64,000 bases of DNA, taken from NCBI RefSeq assembly GCF_000734965.1, contig NZ_JMTB01000094.1, positions 1-64,000 of the forward strand. The letters run 5' to 3'. Made by a program: the position numbers and the translations under genes. This DNA is from Trabulsiella guamensis ATCC 49490 (GTDB lineage: Bacteria; Pseudomonadota; Gammaproteobacteria; Enterobacterales; Enterobacteriaceae). The notes under the pieces are model-generated. The model searched no databases. It was given only the letters and a program-made list of their open reading frames with translations, and was not told the DNA's origin. Numbering within the stretch: position 1 is the first letter of the stretch; every line of letters begins with the position of its first letter. Of the stretch, positions 42,097 to 56,842 are shown in pieces.

Positions 42097-42855
42097 TCAA
42101 CACAGCTCCAGCTGGATGTTGTTATCTACAATCACCTGCATAATGCCGTTGGGCGGCATCGCATCGGTATACACTGCATTCACCATGCTGATGCTGCCCA
42201 TGTTTACCATCGCATTACGACCAAATTTAGAGTGATCCACCACCAGCATTACGTGGCGCGAGTTCTCGATAATTGCCCGCTTGGTGCGTACTTCGTGATA
42301 GTCAAATTCCAGCAGTGAGCCGTCGGTGTCGATGCCGCTGATCCCGAGAATGCCAAAATCCAGACGGAACTGAGAGATAAAATCGAGGGTGGCTTCGCCA
42401 ATGATGCCACCGTCGCGGCTGCGCAACTCGCCTCCGGCAAGAATGACGCGGAAATCGTCTTTCGCCATCAGCGTATTGGCGACGTTCAGGTTGTTCGTCA
42501 CCACGCGTAAATCGCTGTGCTCAAGCAACGCATGCGCCACAGCTTCCGGCGTGGTGCCGATGTCAATAAACAGTGTCGCGCCATTGGGGATCTGGCTGGC
42601 GACTTTACGGGCAATACGCTCTTTTTCACTGGTCTGGGTGGCCTTACGGTCATGCCAGGAGGTGTTTACCGAGCTGGACGGCAACGCCGCGCCGCCATGG
42701 TGGCGCAGAATCATCTTCTGCTCGGCCAGATCATTCAGATCGCGGCGAATGGTCTGCGGGCTGACAGCAAACTGTTCGACAAGCTCTTCGGTACTGACAT
42801 AACCCTGTTTTTTTACCAGCTCGATTATCGCGTCATGACGTTGTGTCTGCTTCAT
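42097..42855 (-). CDS. glpR: Glycerol 3-phosphate regulon repressor GlpR
   Basis: DeoR-family repressor of the glp genes, released by glycerol 3-phosphate. The 252-residue product is intact, with the winged helix-turn-helix (YVSTEELVEQFAVSPQTIRRDLNDL) and the sugar-phosphate-binding domain with TLFIDIGTTPEAVAHAL and VLAGGELRSRDGG. In E. coli MG1655 glpR carries a frameshift; here the frame is open throughout. It is 18 bases from glpG, with glpE further upstream, in the glpEGR unit. Confidence 0.96.
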   Translation of the reverse strand: MKQTQRHDAIIELVKKQGYVSTEELVEQFAVSPQTIRRDLNDLAEQKMILRHHGGAALPSSSVNTSWHDRKATQTSEKERIARKVASQIPNGATLFIDIGTTPEAVAHALLEHSDLRVVTNNLNVANTLMAKDDFRVILAGGELRSRDGGIIGEATLDFISQFRLDFGILGISGIDTDGSLLEFDYHEVRTKRAIIENSRHVMLVVDHSKFGRNAMVNMGSISMVNAVYTDAMPPNGIMQVIVDNNIQLELC

Positions 42856-42873
42856 GGAAATTCCCTGGAAATT

Positions 42874-43704
42874 TTATGTTCGTTTTCGCACATTCACCGT
42901 ATCGGCAAATGCCATGGCCAGCCCTACCGCCAGACCCGCGACGTGAGCGCCATTCGCCATCGCCATGCCAAAAAGATCAAACCACCCGGCAACCAGCCAG
43001 ATTAAGGAGAAGATGATAAGCCCGCGCTGCAGATAAATTCCGCTTTGCGGATCGCGTTCGCCGCGCAGCCAGACGTAACCCATCAGGGCGTAAACCACGC
43101 CGGATAACCCGCCAAACCATGGACCGCTGAATTTCTGCTGGATAAACCCGCTCAGCAGCGCACTCACCACCGTAATGACAATCAGTTTGCCGCTACCAAG
43201 ACGCTTCTCAACCGCTCCGCCAAGATACCACCACCATAGCAGGTTGAAGAGGATATGCAGAACGGAGAAGTGCATGAAAGCGTGAGTAAAGTAACGCCAG
43301 AGCTCAAATTTAAGAGAGGGATCAAACGGCCAGGCTAGCCACACCATCACCGTTCTGTCACCCACCGCGTTCATGATAAGAAAAATCGCGATGCACAGGA
43401 TCATGATGAGCAGTGTAACTGGCCCGGCGTTTCCGCGCAGCGTGGCGAGAAACGGAAAACGGCGATACTGCAGCCCGCTGTTGGTATGCCCGGCCTGCCA
43501 GCTGGCGGCGAGATAGCGGGGGTCGGCAGGATTTTCCAGAAACTGAGCCAGTTCACGCTGAACGCGATCGGCCTGACTTTCATCTGCCAGCCAGACATCC
43601 GTTTGTGTATGTTGCTGAATAGTCAGAATGATCCCCTGCGTTGCCATGTAATCAACAAACGCCTGGGCAATACGCGGATTGGTAAACGAAGTAATCATCA
43701 ACAT
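42874..43704 (-). CDS. glpG: Rhomboid intramembrane protease GlpG
   Basis: Serine protease that cuts within the membrane. The 276-residue product has the cytoplasmic domain (1-90), six membrane helices, the catalytic Ser of [14 protein letters not shown] near residue 201 and the His of ANGAHVAGL near 254. [14 protein letters not shown], the L1-loop and helix 2 region, is intact. I used [14 protein letters not shown] as the start to match E. coli; the frame is open seven codons further. Confidence 0.97.
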   Translation of the reverse strand: MLMITSFTNPRIAQAFVDYMATQGIILTIQQHTQTDVWLADESQADRVQRELAQFLENPADPRYLAASWQAGHTNSGLQYRRFPFLATLRGNAGPVTLLIMILCIAIFLIMNAVGDRTVMVWLAWPFDPSLKFELWRYFTHAFMHFSVLHILFNLLWWWYLGGAVEKRLGSGKLIVITVVSALLSGFIQQKFSGPWFGGLSGVVYALMGYVWLRGERDPQSGIYLQRGLIIFSLIWLVAGWFDLFGMAMANGAHVAGLAVGLAMAFADTVNVRKRT

Positions 43705-43748
43705 ACGGAGGGCCGCTTTTTCCACACAAAGGGGGACAGTATACCGTC

Positions 43749-44075
43749 TCAGGCGTCGTGCGCTACCTCAGACGGGAAATGTCGGTGCCAGGCATCGAAT
43801 CCGCCGTCCACGCTGTAGACATGGTCATAGCCTTGTTGCAGTAAGTATTGCGCCGCGCCTTTGCTGCTGTTGCCGTGATAACACATCACCATCACCGGCG
43901 TCTCAAAATCATGCTCGCGCATAAACACGCCGAGCGTGTCGTTGGTCAGGTGGAAGGCGCCGGGGGTGTGGCCTAATGCGTAGCTTTGTGGATCACGGAT
44001 ATCCACCAGCACCGCCGCGCCCTGATGCAGTTTCTGATGGGCTTCTTCTACATTAATACATTCAAAGTGATCCAT
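43749..44075 (-). CDS. glpE: Thiosulfate sulfurtransferase GlpE
   Basis: Single-domain rhodanese that moves sulfane sulfur from thiosulfate to cyanide or thioredoxin. The 108-residue protein has the active-site loop CYHGNSS with Cys at residue 65 and the CH2A-type start [19 protein letters not shown]. First gene of glpE-glpG-glpR, divergent from glpD. Confidence 0.96.
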   Translation of the reverse strand: MDHFECINVEEAHQKLHQGAAVLVDIRDPQSYALGHTPGAFHLTNDTLGVFMREHDFETPVMVMCYHGNSSKGAAQYLLQQGYDHVYSVDGGFDAWHRHFPSEVAHDA

Positions 44076-44215
44076 GGTGCTCTCTTCATTTATATGGCAG
44101 GTCTATTGATTTTACCGTCAGCTATATCGCAAGACGGCAGAGAAATACTAATTTGTTATACGCATCACTCCAAAATGTTTTTTCGATGTTACCAAAAGCG
44201 CGTTTGTTTGCTATG

Positions 44216-44253
44216 ATGAGCGATATCGAACATTTATGAGCTTTAACGAAAGT
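44216..44253. promoter_or_regulatory. Tandem GlpR operators of glpD
   Basis: Two adjoining near-palindromes of the GlpR type: ATGAGCGATATCGAACAT (44216-44233) and ATGAGCTTTAACGAAAGT (44236-44253). The second ends 15 bases before the glpD ATG. They agree with the ATGTTCG-N4-CGAACAT-type consensus. Confidence 0.75.
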
Positions 44254-44268
44254 ACGTGAGGGTGCAGC

Positions 44269-45777
44269 ATGGAAACCAAAGATCTGATTGTGATAGGTGG
44301 AGGCATTAACGGTGCCGGTATCGCGGTAGACGCCGCCGGGCGTGGTTTATCCGTGCTGATGCTTGAAGCGCAGGATTTAGCTGCCGCGACGTCAAGCGCC
44401 AGCTCGAAACTGATCCACGGCGGGCTGCGCTACCTTGAACACTATGAATTTCGTCTGGTCAGCGAAGCGCTGGCTGAACGTGAAGTGCTACTGAAAATGG
44501 CGCCGCACATCGCCTTCCCGATGCGTTTTCGTCTGCCTCATCGCCCGCATCTGCGCCCGGCATGGATGATCCGCACCGGCCTCTTTTTATACGATCACCT
44601 TGGCAAACGCACCAGTCTGCCCGGTTCTACTGGTTTGCGTTTTGGCGCAGATTCCGTGCTGAAACCGGAAATCGTGCGCGGTTTCGAATATTCTGACTGC
44701 TGGGTAGACGACGCCCGTCTGGTGCTGGCCAATGCCCAGATGGTGACGCGCAAAGGTGGCGAAGTAATGACCCGCACCCGCGCGACCGCCGCCAGACGTG
44801 AAAACGGAATGTGGATTGTCGAAGCCGAAGACATCGATACGGGCAAGAAATACTGCTGGCAGGCACGTGGTCTGGTTAACGCCACCGGCCCGTGGGTGAA
44901 ACAGTTCTTTGATGATGGCATGCATCTGCCGTCGCCGTACGGCATTCGTCTGATCAAAGGCAGTCATATTGTAGTGCCACGCGTGCATACGCAAAAACAG
45001 GCCTACATTCTGCAGAATGAAGATAAACGTATCGTCTTTGTTATTCCGTGGATGGATGAGTTTTCGATCATTGGTACCACCGACGTTGAATACCACGGCG
45101 ATCCGAAGCAGGTTGAAATCGACGAAGGCGAAATCAACTATCTGCTGAAAGTCTATAACGCGCACTTTAAGAAACCGCTCACCCGCAACGACATCGTCTG
45201 GACCTATTCCGGCGTGCGTCCGCTGTGTGATGACGAGTCTGATTCACCACAGGCGGTGACCCGCGACTACACGCTGGATATTCACGATGAGCAGGGTCAG
45301 GCACCGCTGCTGTCAGTGTTTGGCGGTAAGCTGACCACCTACCGAAAACTTGCGGAACACGCGCTGGAAAAACTGACGCCGTACTATCAGGGCATTGGCC
45401 CGGCATGGACCAAAACGGCCATACTGCCGGGTGGAGAGATCGGCGGTGATCGTGATGATTACGCCGCCCGGCTGCGCCGCCGCTACCCGTTTATCAGCGA
45501 GTCGCTGGCACGCCATTACGCACGCACCTACGGCAGCAATAGTGAATGGGTCTTAGGCGAAGCGAAATCCCTTGAGGATCTGGGTGAGCACTTTGGTCAC
45601 GAACTGTACGAGGCAGAACTGCGCTACCTGGTTGAACACGAGTGGGTACGCCGTATGGACGATGCACTGTGGCGTCGTACCAAACTCGGCATGTGGCTGA
45701 ATGCGGAAGAGCAGTCACGCGTCGCCCAATGGCTGGCGCAACACGCGGGAAAGCGTGAGATGCCGCTGGCATCGTAA
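44269..45777 (+). CDS. glpD: Aerobic glycerol-3-phosphate dehydrogenase
   Basis: Membrane-associated FAD enzyme that oxidises glycerol 3-phosphate to dihydroxyacetone phosphate, feeding electrons to quinone. The 502-residue product has the FAD fold GGGINGAG at residues 10-17, SSKLIHGGLRYLEHYEFRLV and the FAD-binding FGGKLTTYRKLAE near residue 350. GlpR operators lie directly upstream, and it is convergent with glgP. Confidence 0.97.
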   Translation: METKDLIVIGGGINGAGIAVDAAGRGLSVLMLEAQDLAAATSSASSKLIHGGLRYLEHYEFRLVSEALAEREVLLKMAPHIAFPMRFRLPHRPHLRPAWMIRTGLFLYDHLGKRTSLPGSTGLRFGADSVLKPEIVRGFEYSDCWVDDARLVLANAQMVTRKGGEVMTRTRATAARRENGMWIVEAEDIDTGKKYCWQARGLVNATGPWVKQFFDDGMHLPSPYGIRLIKGSHIVVPRVHTQKQAYILQNEDKRIVFVIPWMDEFSIIGTTDVEYHGDPKQVEIDEGEINYLLKVYNAHFKKPLTRNDIVWTYSGVRPLCDDESDSPQAVTRDYTLDIHDEQGQAPLLSVFGGKLTTYRKLAEHALEKLTPYYQGIGPAWTKTAILPGGEIGGDRDDYAARLRRRYPFISESLARHYARTYGSNSEWVLGEAKSLEDLGEHFGHELYEAELRYLVEHEWVRRMDDALWRRTKLGMWLNAEEQSRVAQWLAQHAGKREMPLAS

Positions 45778-45789
45778 TCAACAGGAAAA

Positions 45790-45809
45790 TGCCCGGCCGT
45801 TGCCGGGCA
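45790..45809. terminator. glpD / glgP convergent hairpin
   Basis: TGCCCGGC (45790-45797) / GCCGGGCA (45802-45809) with a CGTT loop, flanked by AAAA on the left and TGTTGTTTT on the right. It sits between the facing stops of glpD and glgP. Confidence 0.8.
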
Positions 45810-45816
45810 TGTTGTT

Positions 45817-49714
<3,898 letters not shown>

Positions 49715-49715
<1 letters not shown>

Positions 49716-51010
49716 TATCGCTCCTGTTTATAGCCCAGGTTGCGCAGCATATCGCGCGTAACCAGCACAATTCCTTCCTCAGAACGGTAGAAGCGATTCG
49801 CATCTTCTTCCGCATTCTCACCAATCACCATCCCTTCCGGAATAACACAGGCCCGGTCGATAACACAGCGGCGAAGACGGCACGAACGGCCGACCCACAC
49901 GTCGGGTAATAAGACTGCCGAATCAATGTTACAGAAGGAATTCACCCGCACACGCGGGAACAGCACTGACTGCACCACCACGGAGCCAGAAATGATGCAA
50001 CCGCCGGAAACCAGTGAGTTCAGCGTCATGCCGTGACTCCCGGAGCGGTCCTGGACGAATTTCGCCGGCGGCAGGGATTCCATATGAGTACGAATCGGCC
50101 AGTTCTGGTCATACATATCCAGTTCTGGCATGACCGACGCCAGGTCGAGGTTCGCTTTCCAGTAGGCTTCCAGCGTACCCACATCGCGCCAGTAAGGCTC
50201 TGACGTCTCATCGGACTGCACACAAGAGAGCGGGAACGGATGCGCATACGCATCGCCTGCTTTGGTGATTTTTGGAATGATGTCTTTGCCGAAATCGTGA
50301 CTGGAATTCTCGTCACGATCATCCTCTTCCAGCAGTTCATAAAGATAATCGGCATCAAAAACGTAGATCCCCATACTGGCGAGCGATTTCGTGTTGTCGC
50401 CTGGCATGGTCGGTGGATTTGCCGGTTTTTCGACAAAATCGATAATTTTTTCATGCTCATCGACCGCCATCACACCAAACGCCGTCGCTTCTGCAACCGG
50501 CACCGGCATACAGGCTACTGAACAACGTGCGCCTTTTTCGACGTGGTCGATCAGCATGCGTGAATAGTCCTGTTTGTAGATATGGTCGCCGGCGAGGATA
50601 ACGACATATTCCGCTTTGTAGCGACGGATAATATCGAGGTTCTGCGTGACGGCGTCGGCGGTACCGCGATACCAGTTCTCTCCATGTACACGCTGTTGCG
50701 CCGGCAGCAGGTCAACAAATTCATTCATCTCTTCACTGAAAAATGACCAGCCGCGCTGTATATGTTGCACCAGCGAGTGGGACTGATACTGGGTGATGAC
50801 GCCGATACGGCGAATGCCCGAGTTCAGACAGTTCGATAACGCGAAATCGATAATGCGGAACTTACCACCGAAATGGACCGCCGGTTTCGCGCGCTTCACT
50901 GTTAAATCTTTCAGTCGGGTGCCACGCCCGCCTGCGAGGATCAGCGCAACGGATTTAAGGGGCAGTTGACGCGCCAGCATCAACGGATCGTTTTTATCTA
51001 GCCTAACCAT
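49715..51010 (-). CDS. glgC: Glucose-1-phosphate adenylyltransferase
   Basis: Makes ADP-glucose, the committed and allosterically controlled step of glycogen synthesis. The 431-residue protein has [15 protein letters not shown] (nucleotide loop), [14 protein letters not shown] with the allosteric Lys near residue 39, VEKPANPP (glucose-1-phosphate site region), and a C-terminal left-handed beta-helix. It starts 81 bases after glgX, the longest gap in the operon. Confidence 0.98.
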
Positions 51011-51062
51011 GATTCACTCCTTTTATTCATGCTCGTTAGAGCTTCGACATGTCATCTCCGGA

Positions 51063-51080
51063 TTACCTGTTTGCAGGTAA
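51063..51080. other. Small hairpin between glgX and glgC
   Basis: TTACCTG (51063-51069) / CAGGTAA (51074-51080) with a TTTG loop, in the 81-base glgX-glgC spacer. No T-run follows on the minus strand; it might be an RNA processing or leader element for glgC, or chance. Confidence 0.4.
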
Positions 51081-51091
51081 CCTCAATGATG

Positions 51092-53074
51092 TCATGCTGT
51101 TGACCTCTCAAATACGCACACTCCGTGCGCAGGCCCATGCCAGATAGCCATGGTGACCGGATTATCCTCACCGGCAAAGGGAGGAACGGCATGCCATTCT
51201 CCCGAGGGCAAAACAATTTCTGCAACGTCCTGTGTCCCGTTAAGGGTGATGAGCCAACGATCGGAAAGCAGGATTTGCATCCGCTTAACACCGTGTTGCC
51301 ATGCATCAGCGCTTAACGGCAGCGCATCCTGACCGAGCCACCGCACATTGCCATCTCCCTCCTGCCACCAGGCGTCCCGGATCAATGCCGGTATGCGCTG
51401 GCGCAAGTGAATTAACGCGGCGGTGAACGCCATCAGGCCACTGTTCGCCTTTTCCCAGTCGAGCCAGGTTAAGGCGTTGTCCTGACAGTAAGCATTATTG
51501 TTGCCATGCTGGCTGTGACCGTGTTCATCACCGGCCAGCAGCATGGGTGTCCCCTGAGAAAGCAGCAACGTTGTCATCAGAGCGTGGACGCTGGCTCGTC
51601 GGCGCTCAATCACATCAAAACTGCCACCTAACCCCTCTATACCATGGTTATTGCTGTGGTTATTGTTAGTCCCGTCGCGATTCTCTTCGCCATTCGCTTC
51701 ATTATGTTTTTCATTGAAGCAAACGCAGTCTCGCAGGGTAAAACCGTCATGCGCGGTGATCAGATTGACTGATGCCGACGGCAGACGGCCATTACGTTTG
51801 AACACATCGCTGGAAGCGGCAAAGCGTGTGGCAAATTCGCCCAGCGACAAGTTCTGCTGCAGCCAGAAACGGCGGGCAGCATCGCGGAAATGATCGTTCC
51901 ATTCCGCAAAGGGTGCCGGGAAATTCCCCACCTGATAACCGCCTGGGCCGATGTCCCAGGGTTCGGCAATCAGTTTGACTTTCGATAACACCTGATCGGT
52001 ATGGATCGCCGTAAACAACGGCGCATCCTGTCGAAATTCCGGGGTTCGCCCCATCACTGACGCCAGATCAAAACGAAAACCATCAACATGACACTCATCC
52101 ACCCAAAAGCGCAGACACTGCCGCGCTAACTCCACAACGCCAGGATGGCTGAGATTGAGTGTGTTTCCGCAACCGGTCCAGTTGTGATAATCACCGTCTT
52201 CCCTAATCCAATAATAGCTACTGTTATCAATTCCGCGCAGTGAGATGGTCGGACCTTCGAGATCGATTTCCGCGCTGTGGTTGAGAACCACATCAAGGAT
52301 CACCTCTATTCCTGCGGCATGCAGCGCTTTTACCGCATCGCGAAACTCCGTCAGGGCGGTCTCTGCCGATGCGGCATAACGTGGATTAAGGGCAAATAAT
52401 GCTAATGGATTGTAGCCCCAGTAGTTGCTGAGTCCCATTCGCTGCAGTCGGGGTTCGTCGGCAAAATGCGCCACTGGCAGCAGCTCCAGCGCGGTGATTC
52501 CTAACTGTTTGAGATAGTTAATGAGCACCGGATGACCGAGCGCGCTATAAGTGCCGCGTTGCGCTTCAGGGATTGCCGGGTGCAGCCAGGTCAGCCCCTT
52601 TACATGCGCCTCATAGATAACGCTGTTGCCCCACGGCGTGGCAGGAGGCGCATCGTCTTCCCAGTCGTAGCCTAAATCCACCACCACGGAGACAGGTGCC
52701 ACGCCAGCGCTGTCGCGAGGATCAGGCGCGTCCCAGCCTCCATGCAACACAGGGTTGTCCGGCAGATAGCCCTCAACCCGGTGCGCACAGGGGTCCAACA
52801 GCAGCTTCGCAGGATTAAAGCGATGCCCTTTTGCCGGATCCCACGGACCATAAACCCGATAGCCGTAACGCAATCCCGGATGCGCATCCGGCAGATAGCC
52901 GTGCCAGATATCACCGCTGCGTGATGTCAGGGGGAGGCGTCGCTCGCTCCCCTTACCATCAAACAGACAAAGCTCTACCCGCTCCGCATGGACGGAAAAG
53001 AGGGCGAAATTTACTCCTTTTCCGTCATAGCTTGCGCCCAGCGGCGATGGAGCCCCGGCCATCAGTTTGGTCAT
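51092..53074 (-). CDS. glgX: Glycogen debranching enzyme
   Basis: GH13 enzyme that removes maltotetraose side chains left by phosphorylase. The 660-residue product has an N-terminal CBM48-like domain and a catalytic barrel with DVVLNHSAE, nucleophile region [13 protein letters not shown], acid region [13 protein letters not shown] and [11 protein letters not shown]. It overlaps glgB by 4 bases (start inside the glgB stop). Confidence 0.97.
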   Translation of the reverse strand: MTKLMAGAPSPLGASYDGKGVNFALFSVHAERVELCLFDGKGSERRLPLTSRSGDIWHGYLPDAHPGLRYGYRVYGPWDPAKGHRFNPAKLLLDPCAHRVEGYLPDNPVLHGGWDAPDPRDSAGVAPVSVVVDLGYDWEDDAPPATPWGNSVIYEAHVKGLTWLHPAIPEAQRGTYSALGHPVLINYLKQLGITALELLPVAHFADEPRLQRMGLSNYWGYNPLALFALNPRYAASAETALTEFRDAVKALHAAGIEVILDVVLNHSAEIDLEGPTISLRGIDNSSYYWIREDGDYHNWTGCGNTLNLSHPGVVELARQCLRFWVDECHVDGFRFDLASVMGRTPEFRQDAPLFTAIHTDQVLSKVKLIAEPWDIGPGGYQVGNFPAPFAEWNDHFRDAARRFWLQQNLSLGEFATRFAASSDVFKRNGRLPSASVNLITAHDGFTLRDCVCFNEKHNEANGEENRDGTNNNHSNNHGIEGLGGSFDVIERRRASVHALMTTLLLSQGTPMLLAGDEHGHSQHGNNNAYCQDNALTWLDWEKANSGLMAFTAALIHLRQRIPALIRDAWWQEGDGNVRWLGQDALPLSADAWQHGVKRMQILLSDRWLITLNGTQDVAEIVLPSGEWHAVPPFAGEDNPVTMAIWHGPAHGVCVFERSTA

Positions 53075-55257
53075 TCTCCCTCCCGCACCAGCCAGATGGT
53101 CGCAAGCGGCGGCAGCGTAATGCTGAGCGAGTTCGGCCGCCCGTGACTTTCAATCGCCTCACTTTCCACTACCCCGCCGTTACCGGCATTACTGCCGTGG
53201 TAGTGCATGGAGTCGGTATTCAGCTCCTCACGCCAGCGGCCCGGCTGGTTAATGCCGAAACGGTAGTTATGACGCGGAACCGGAGTAAAATTGCTGGCGA
53301 CAATGATTTCATTGCCTTGCTTGTCGCGGCGAACAAAGATCAGCACCGAGCGTTCATGGTCATCTACCACCAGCCATTCGAAGCCGTAGGAATCAAAATC
53401 CAGCTCGTGCAGCGCTTTGTGATGACGATAGGTATGGTTCAGATCGCGCACCAGGCGCTGTACGCCGTGATGCCAGTTATCGCCGCCTTCGAGTAGATGC
53501 CAGTCGAGGCTGCTGTCATGATTCCACTCGCGGCCCTGAGCAAATTCGTTGCCCATGAAAAGCAGTTTTTTCCCGGGGAAAGCGTACATCCAGCCATAAT
53601 AAGCACGCAGGTTGGCAAATTTCTGCCATGCGTCGCCCGGCATACGGTCGAGGATTGATCGCTTCCCGTGCACCACTTCGTCGTGTGAGAGCGGCAGCAC
53701 AAAGTTTTCGGTGTTGTTGTAGAGCATGCCGAAGGTCAGCTTGTCGTGATGATACTGGCGATGTACCGGGTCCAGCTTCATGTAATCAAGCGTGTCGTGC
53801 ATCCAGCCCAGATTCCACTTGTACCAGAAACCGAGGCCGCCCATTGAAGGCGGACGCGAGACACCGGCGAAATCCGTCGATTCTTCCGCCATGCTCACCG
53901 CCCCCGGCACCTGCTCGCCGAGAATACGGTTGGTGTTACGCAGAAACTCAATCGCTTCGAGGTTTTCACGACCGCCGTGCTCGTTGGGGATCCATTCGCC
54001 CGCTTTACGGCTGTAGTCGCGGTAGATCATCGATGCCACCGCATCTACGCGCAGCGCGTCAATGCCGAAACGTTCAATCCAGTACAGCGCATTACCCACC
54101 AGGTAGTTCGCCACTTCGCGGCGGCCATAGTTGTAAATCAGCGTGTTCCAGTCCTGATGATAACCTTCGCGCGGATCGCTGTGCTCATACAACTCAGTGC
54201 CGTCAAACTTCGCCAGCCCGAAATCATCGGACGGGAAATGGCCCGGCACCCAGTCCAGAATCACGTTCAGCCCGGCGGCATGCGCGGCGTTGATGAAATA
54301 ACGGAAATCATCACGGGTGCCGAAACGGCGGGTCGGCGCGTACAGCCCGGTCGGCTGATAGCCCCAGCTACCGTCAAATGGATGTTCATTCACCGGCAAC
54401 AGTTCAAGGTGGGTAAAGCCCATCCATTTAACGTAAGGAATCAGTTGATCGGCCAGTTCACGGTAGCTCAGCCAGAAGTTGTTATCAGTGTGGCGACGCC
54501 ACGAGCCGAGGTGCACTTCGTAAATAGAGATTGGCGCGTCGAAGTCGTTGGCACGTTTGCGCTCCTCGCTCTGCACCACTTTCTCCGGCAGGCCGCAAAT
54601 CAGCGACGCGGTTTCCGGGCGCATCTGAGCTTCAAAAGCGTAAGGATCCGCTTTAATGCGCAGCTTGCCATGAGCATCGATCATCTCAAATTTGTAGAGC
54701 TGCCCATTATGTGCGCCGGGCACAAACAGTTCCCAGATCCCGGATTCACGACGCAGACGCATCGGATGCCGGCGGCCATCCCAGTAGTTGAACTGCCCGA
54801 CGACGGACACACGGTGTGCATTGGGCGCCCAGACAGAGAAGCGGGTACCAGTAACGCCATCCATGGTATCAGCATGTGCGCCGAGAGTTTCATAAGGGCG
54901 CAGGTGCGTGCCTTCCGACAGCAGCCAGGCATCCAGGTCCTGGAGCAACGGGCCAAAACGATAAGGATCGTCAATCAGATTCTGTTGACCGTGCCAGGTG
55001 ACGGCGAGTTGATAACGAAAAGGGTTTTTCCTGCGAGGTAAGACACCCCAAAAAAAGCCGCGGGAATCGAGGCATTCGAGCTTACCGACTTTGCGTCCGG
55101 TTTTGGGTTCAATAACCCAGACATCCGTCGCGTCCGGTAAAAGTGCGCGGACTTCCAGTCCATCGTCAGTACGATGCATGCCAAGAATCGAAAAAGGGTC
55201 GGCAAAATGACCGGCAAACAACGCATTGATCACGTCTCTATCGATACGATCAGACAT
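53071..55257 (-). CDS. glgB: 1,4-alpha-glucan branching enzyme
   Basis: Introduces alpha-1,6 branches in glycogen. The 728-residue GH13 enzyme has two N-terminal CBM48-like domains, the barrel with [11 protein letters not shown], nucleophile region [18 protein letters not shown] (Asp near 405), acid SMAEESTDF (Glu near 458) and [12 protein letters not shown]. First gene of the glgBXCAP operon; the promoter must lie in the 254 bases to asd. Confidence 0.98.
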   Translation of the reverse strand: MSDRIDRDVINALFAGHFADPFSILGMHRTDDGLEVRALLPDATDVWVIEPKTGRKVGKLECLDSRGFFWGVLPRRKNPFRYQLAVTWHGQQNLIDDPYRFGPLLQDLDAWLLSEGTHLRPYETLGAHADTMDGVTGTRFSVWAPNAHRVSVVGQFNYWDGRRHPMRLRRESGIWELFVPGAHNGQLYKFEMIDAHGKLRIKADPYAFEAQMRPETASLICGLPEKVVQSEERKRANDFDAPISIYEVHLGSWRRHTDNNFWLSYRELADQLIPYVKWMGFTHLELLPVNEHPFDGSWGYQPTGLYAPTRRFGTRDDFRYFINAAHAAGLNVILDWVPGHFPSDDFGLAKFDGTELYEHSDPREGYHQDWNTLIYNYGRREVANYLVGNALYWIERFGIDALRVDAVASMIYRDYSRKAGEWIPNEHGGRENLEAIEFLRNTNRILGEQVPGAVSMAEESTDFAGVSRPPSMGGLGFWYKWNLGWMHDTLDYMKLDPVHRQYHHDKLTFGMLYNNTENFVLPLSHDEVVHGKRSILDRMPGDAWQKFANLRAYYGWMYAFPGKKLLFMGNEFAQGREWNHDSSLDWHLLEGGDNWHHGVQRLVRDLNHTYRHHKALHELDFDSYGFEWLVVDDHERSVLIFVRRDKQGNEIIVASNFTPVPRHNYRFGINQPGRWREELNTDSMHYHGSNAGNGGVVESEAIESHGRPNSLSITLPPLATIWLVREGE

Positions 55258-55469
55258 GGTTTTCTATCCTGTTTTTTGAGTGTCACCCTCTTCCACAATT
55301 GCGGTGACATTTTTGACCTGAACGGTGCAGCATGTTGACTGTGCATCTTCCCTGCTCCGTCCTACCCTCAGCTAAGGTTGAAATACATTACCTTGCTTAA
55401 AGCATAGCCAACGCTTTATATGGCTCCCGAGAAAAAATAAAACATCTGCGCGTCCTCCTTGTATTACGC

Positions 55470-55494
55470 AAAAAAAGGGGTGTCAGCGCACCCC
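55470..55494 (-). terminator. asd terminator
   Basis: CACCCC (55489-55494) pairs with GGGGTG (55477-55482) around a CGCTGA loop; on the minus strand seven T follow at 55476-55470. It lies 17 bases after the asd stop. Confidence 0.85.
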
Positions 55495-55511
55495 TAAGTC
55501 ATTAAAAATTA

Positions 55512-56618
55512 TTACGCCAGCTGTCGCAGCATGCGGCGCAGCGGTTCGGCCGCGCCCCATAGCAGTTGATCGCCAACGGTGAAGGCGGAAAGGTACTCCG
55601 GCCCCATGTTCAGCTTGCGCAGACGGCCTACGGGTGTGGTTAAGGTACCGGTCACCGCCGCAGGGGTCAGCTCACGCATGGTGATTTCGCGATCATTTGG
55701 TACCACTTTCGCCCACGGATTGTGTGCCGCCAGCATCTCTTCGATAGTCTGTACTGACACATCTTTTTTCAGTTTCAGCGTAAACGCCTGGCTGTGGCAA
55801 CGCAGCGCGCCGATGCGTACGCACAGGCCATCCACCGGAATGGTGTGCTGCGTACCGAGAATTTTGTTGGTCTCGGCCTGACCTTTCCACTCTTCGCGGC
55901 TCTGGCCGTTGTCGAGCTGTTTGTCGATCCATGGGATCAGACTGCCCGCCAACGGTACGCCGAAGTTATCGACCGGCAGCTCGCCACTGCGGGTCAGGCC
56001 GGTCACTTTACGTTCGATGTCAAGGATCGCGGACGCCGGGTCTGCCAGCTCATCGGCAACGTAATTGTGCAACTGGCCCATTTGAGTCAGCAGCTCGCGC
56101 ATATGGCGCACACCACCGCCGGACGCGGCCTGATAGGTCGCCACAGACACCCACTCAATCAGATCCTGTGCGAACAGCCCGCCGAGCGACATCAGCATCA
56201 GGCTGACGGTGCAGTTGCCGCCGACAAAGGTTTTGACGCCTTTGTTCAGCGCGTCGGTGATCACGCCCTGGTTAACCGGGTCAAGAATGATAATGGCATC
56301 GTCTTTCATGCGCAGCGATGAGGCAGCGTCAATCCAGTACCCCTGCCAGCCGCTGGCACGCAGCTTCGGGAAAATCTCGTTGGTGTAATCGCCGCCCTGG
56401 CACGTAACGATAATATCGAGTGCCTTCAGTGCCTCCAGGTTATAAGCATCCTGAAGCTTGCTTCCGACCTCTTTACCAAAACCGGGCGCATCCTGCCCAT
56501 GCTGCGAGGTGGAGAAAAAAACCGGGCGGATGGCGTCGAAGTCGTGCTCTTCAACCATGCGTTGCATGAGAACAGAGCCGACCATACCGCGCCAGCCGAT
56601 GAAACCAACATTTTTCAT
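55512..56618 (-). CDS. asd: Aspartate-semialdehyde dehydrogenase
   Basis: Reduces aspartyl phosphate to the semialdehyde, the branch to lysine, threonine, methionine and diaminopimelate. The 368-residue product starts [21 protein letters not shown] (NADP loop GWRGMVG), has the nucleophile Cys in [11 protein letters not shown] near residue 136, and ends LRRMLRQLA. The frame continues 21 codons upstream, but this start matches E. coli. It is one residue longer in the region after FGKEV than the 367-residue E. coli form. Confidence 0.97.
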   Translation of the reverse strand: MKNVGFIGWRGMVGSVLMQRMVEEHDFDAIRPVFFSTSQHGQDAPGFGKEVGSKLQDAYNLEALKALDIIVTCQGGDYTNEIFPKLRASGWQGYWIDAASSLRMKDDAIIILDPVNQGVITDALNKGVKTFVGGNCTVSLMLMSLGGLFAQDLIEWVSVATYQAASGGGVRHMRELLTQMGQLHNYVADELADPASAILDIERKVTGLTRSGELPVDNFGVPLAGSLIPWIDKQLDNGQSREEWKGQAETNKILGTQHTIPVDGLCVRIGALRCHSQAFTLKLKKDVSVQTIEEMLAAHNPWAKVVPNDREITMRELTPAAVTGTLTTPVGRLRKLNMGPEYLSAFTVGDQLLWGAAEPLRRMLRQLA

Positions 56619-56842
56619 AGCGTTTTTCCTGCAGAGGTGTGTGCTGTTGTATGTGTGCGTTATATCGTTGAACTGCGACACCTATCACATTACAAAATGC
56701 TACCAAAGTCGCAAGTGAAAATAATCAATGATCCCCTCAGTATCAGAAATTTTGCCGATAATAAGGCACGCTTTTTGATGAAGATGCGGGAAAAGAGGAA
56801 GGCAGTGCCCGGCAATGAGATAGCCACCGGGCAGAAGAAAAG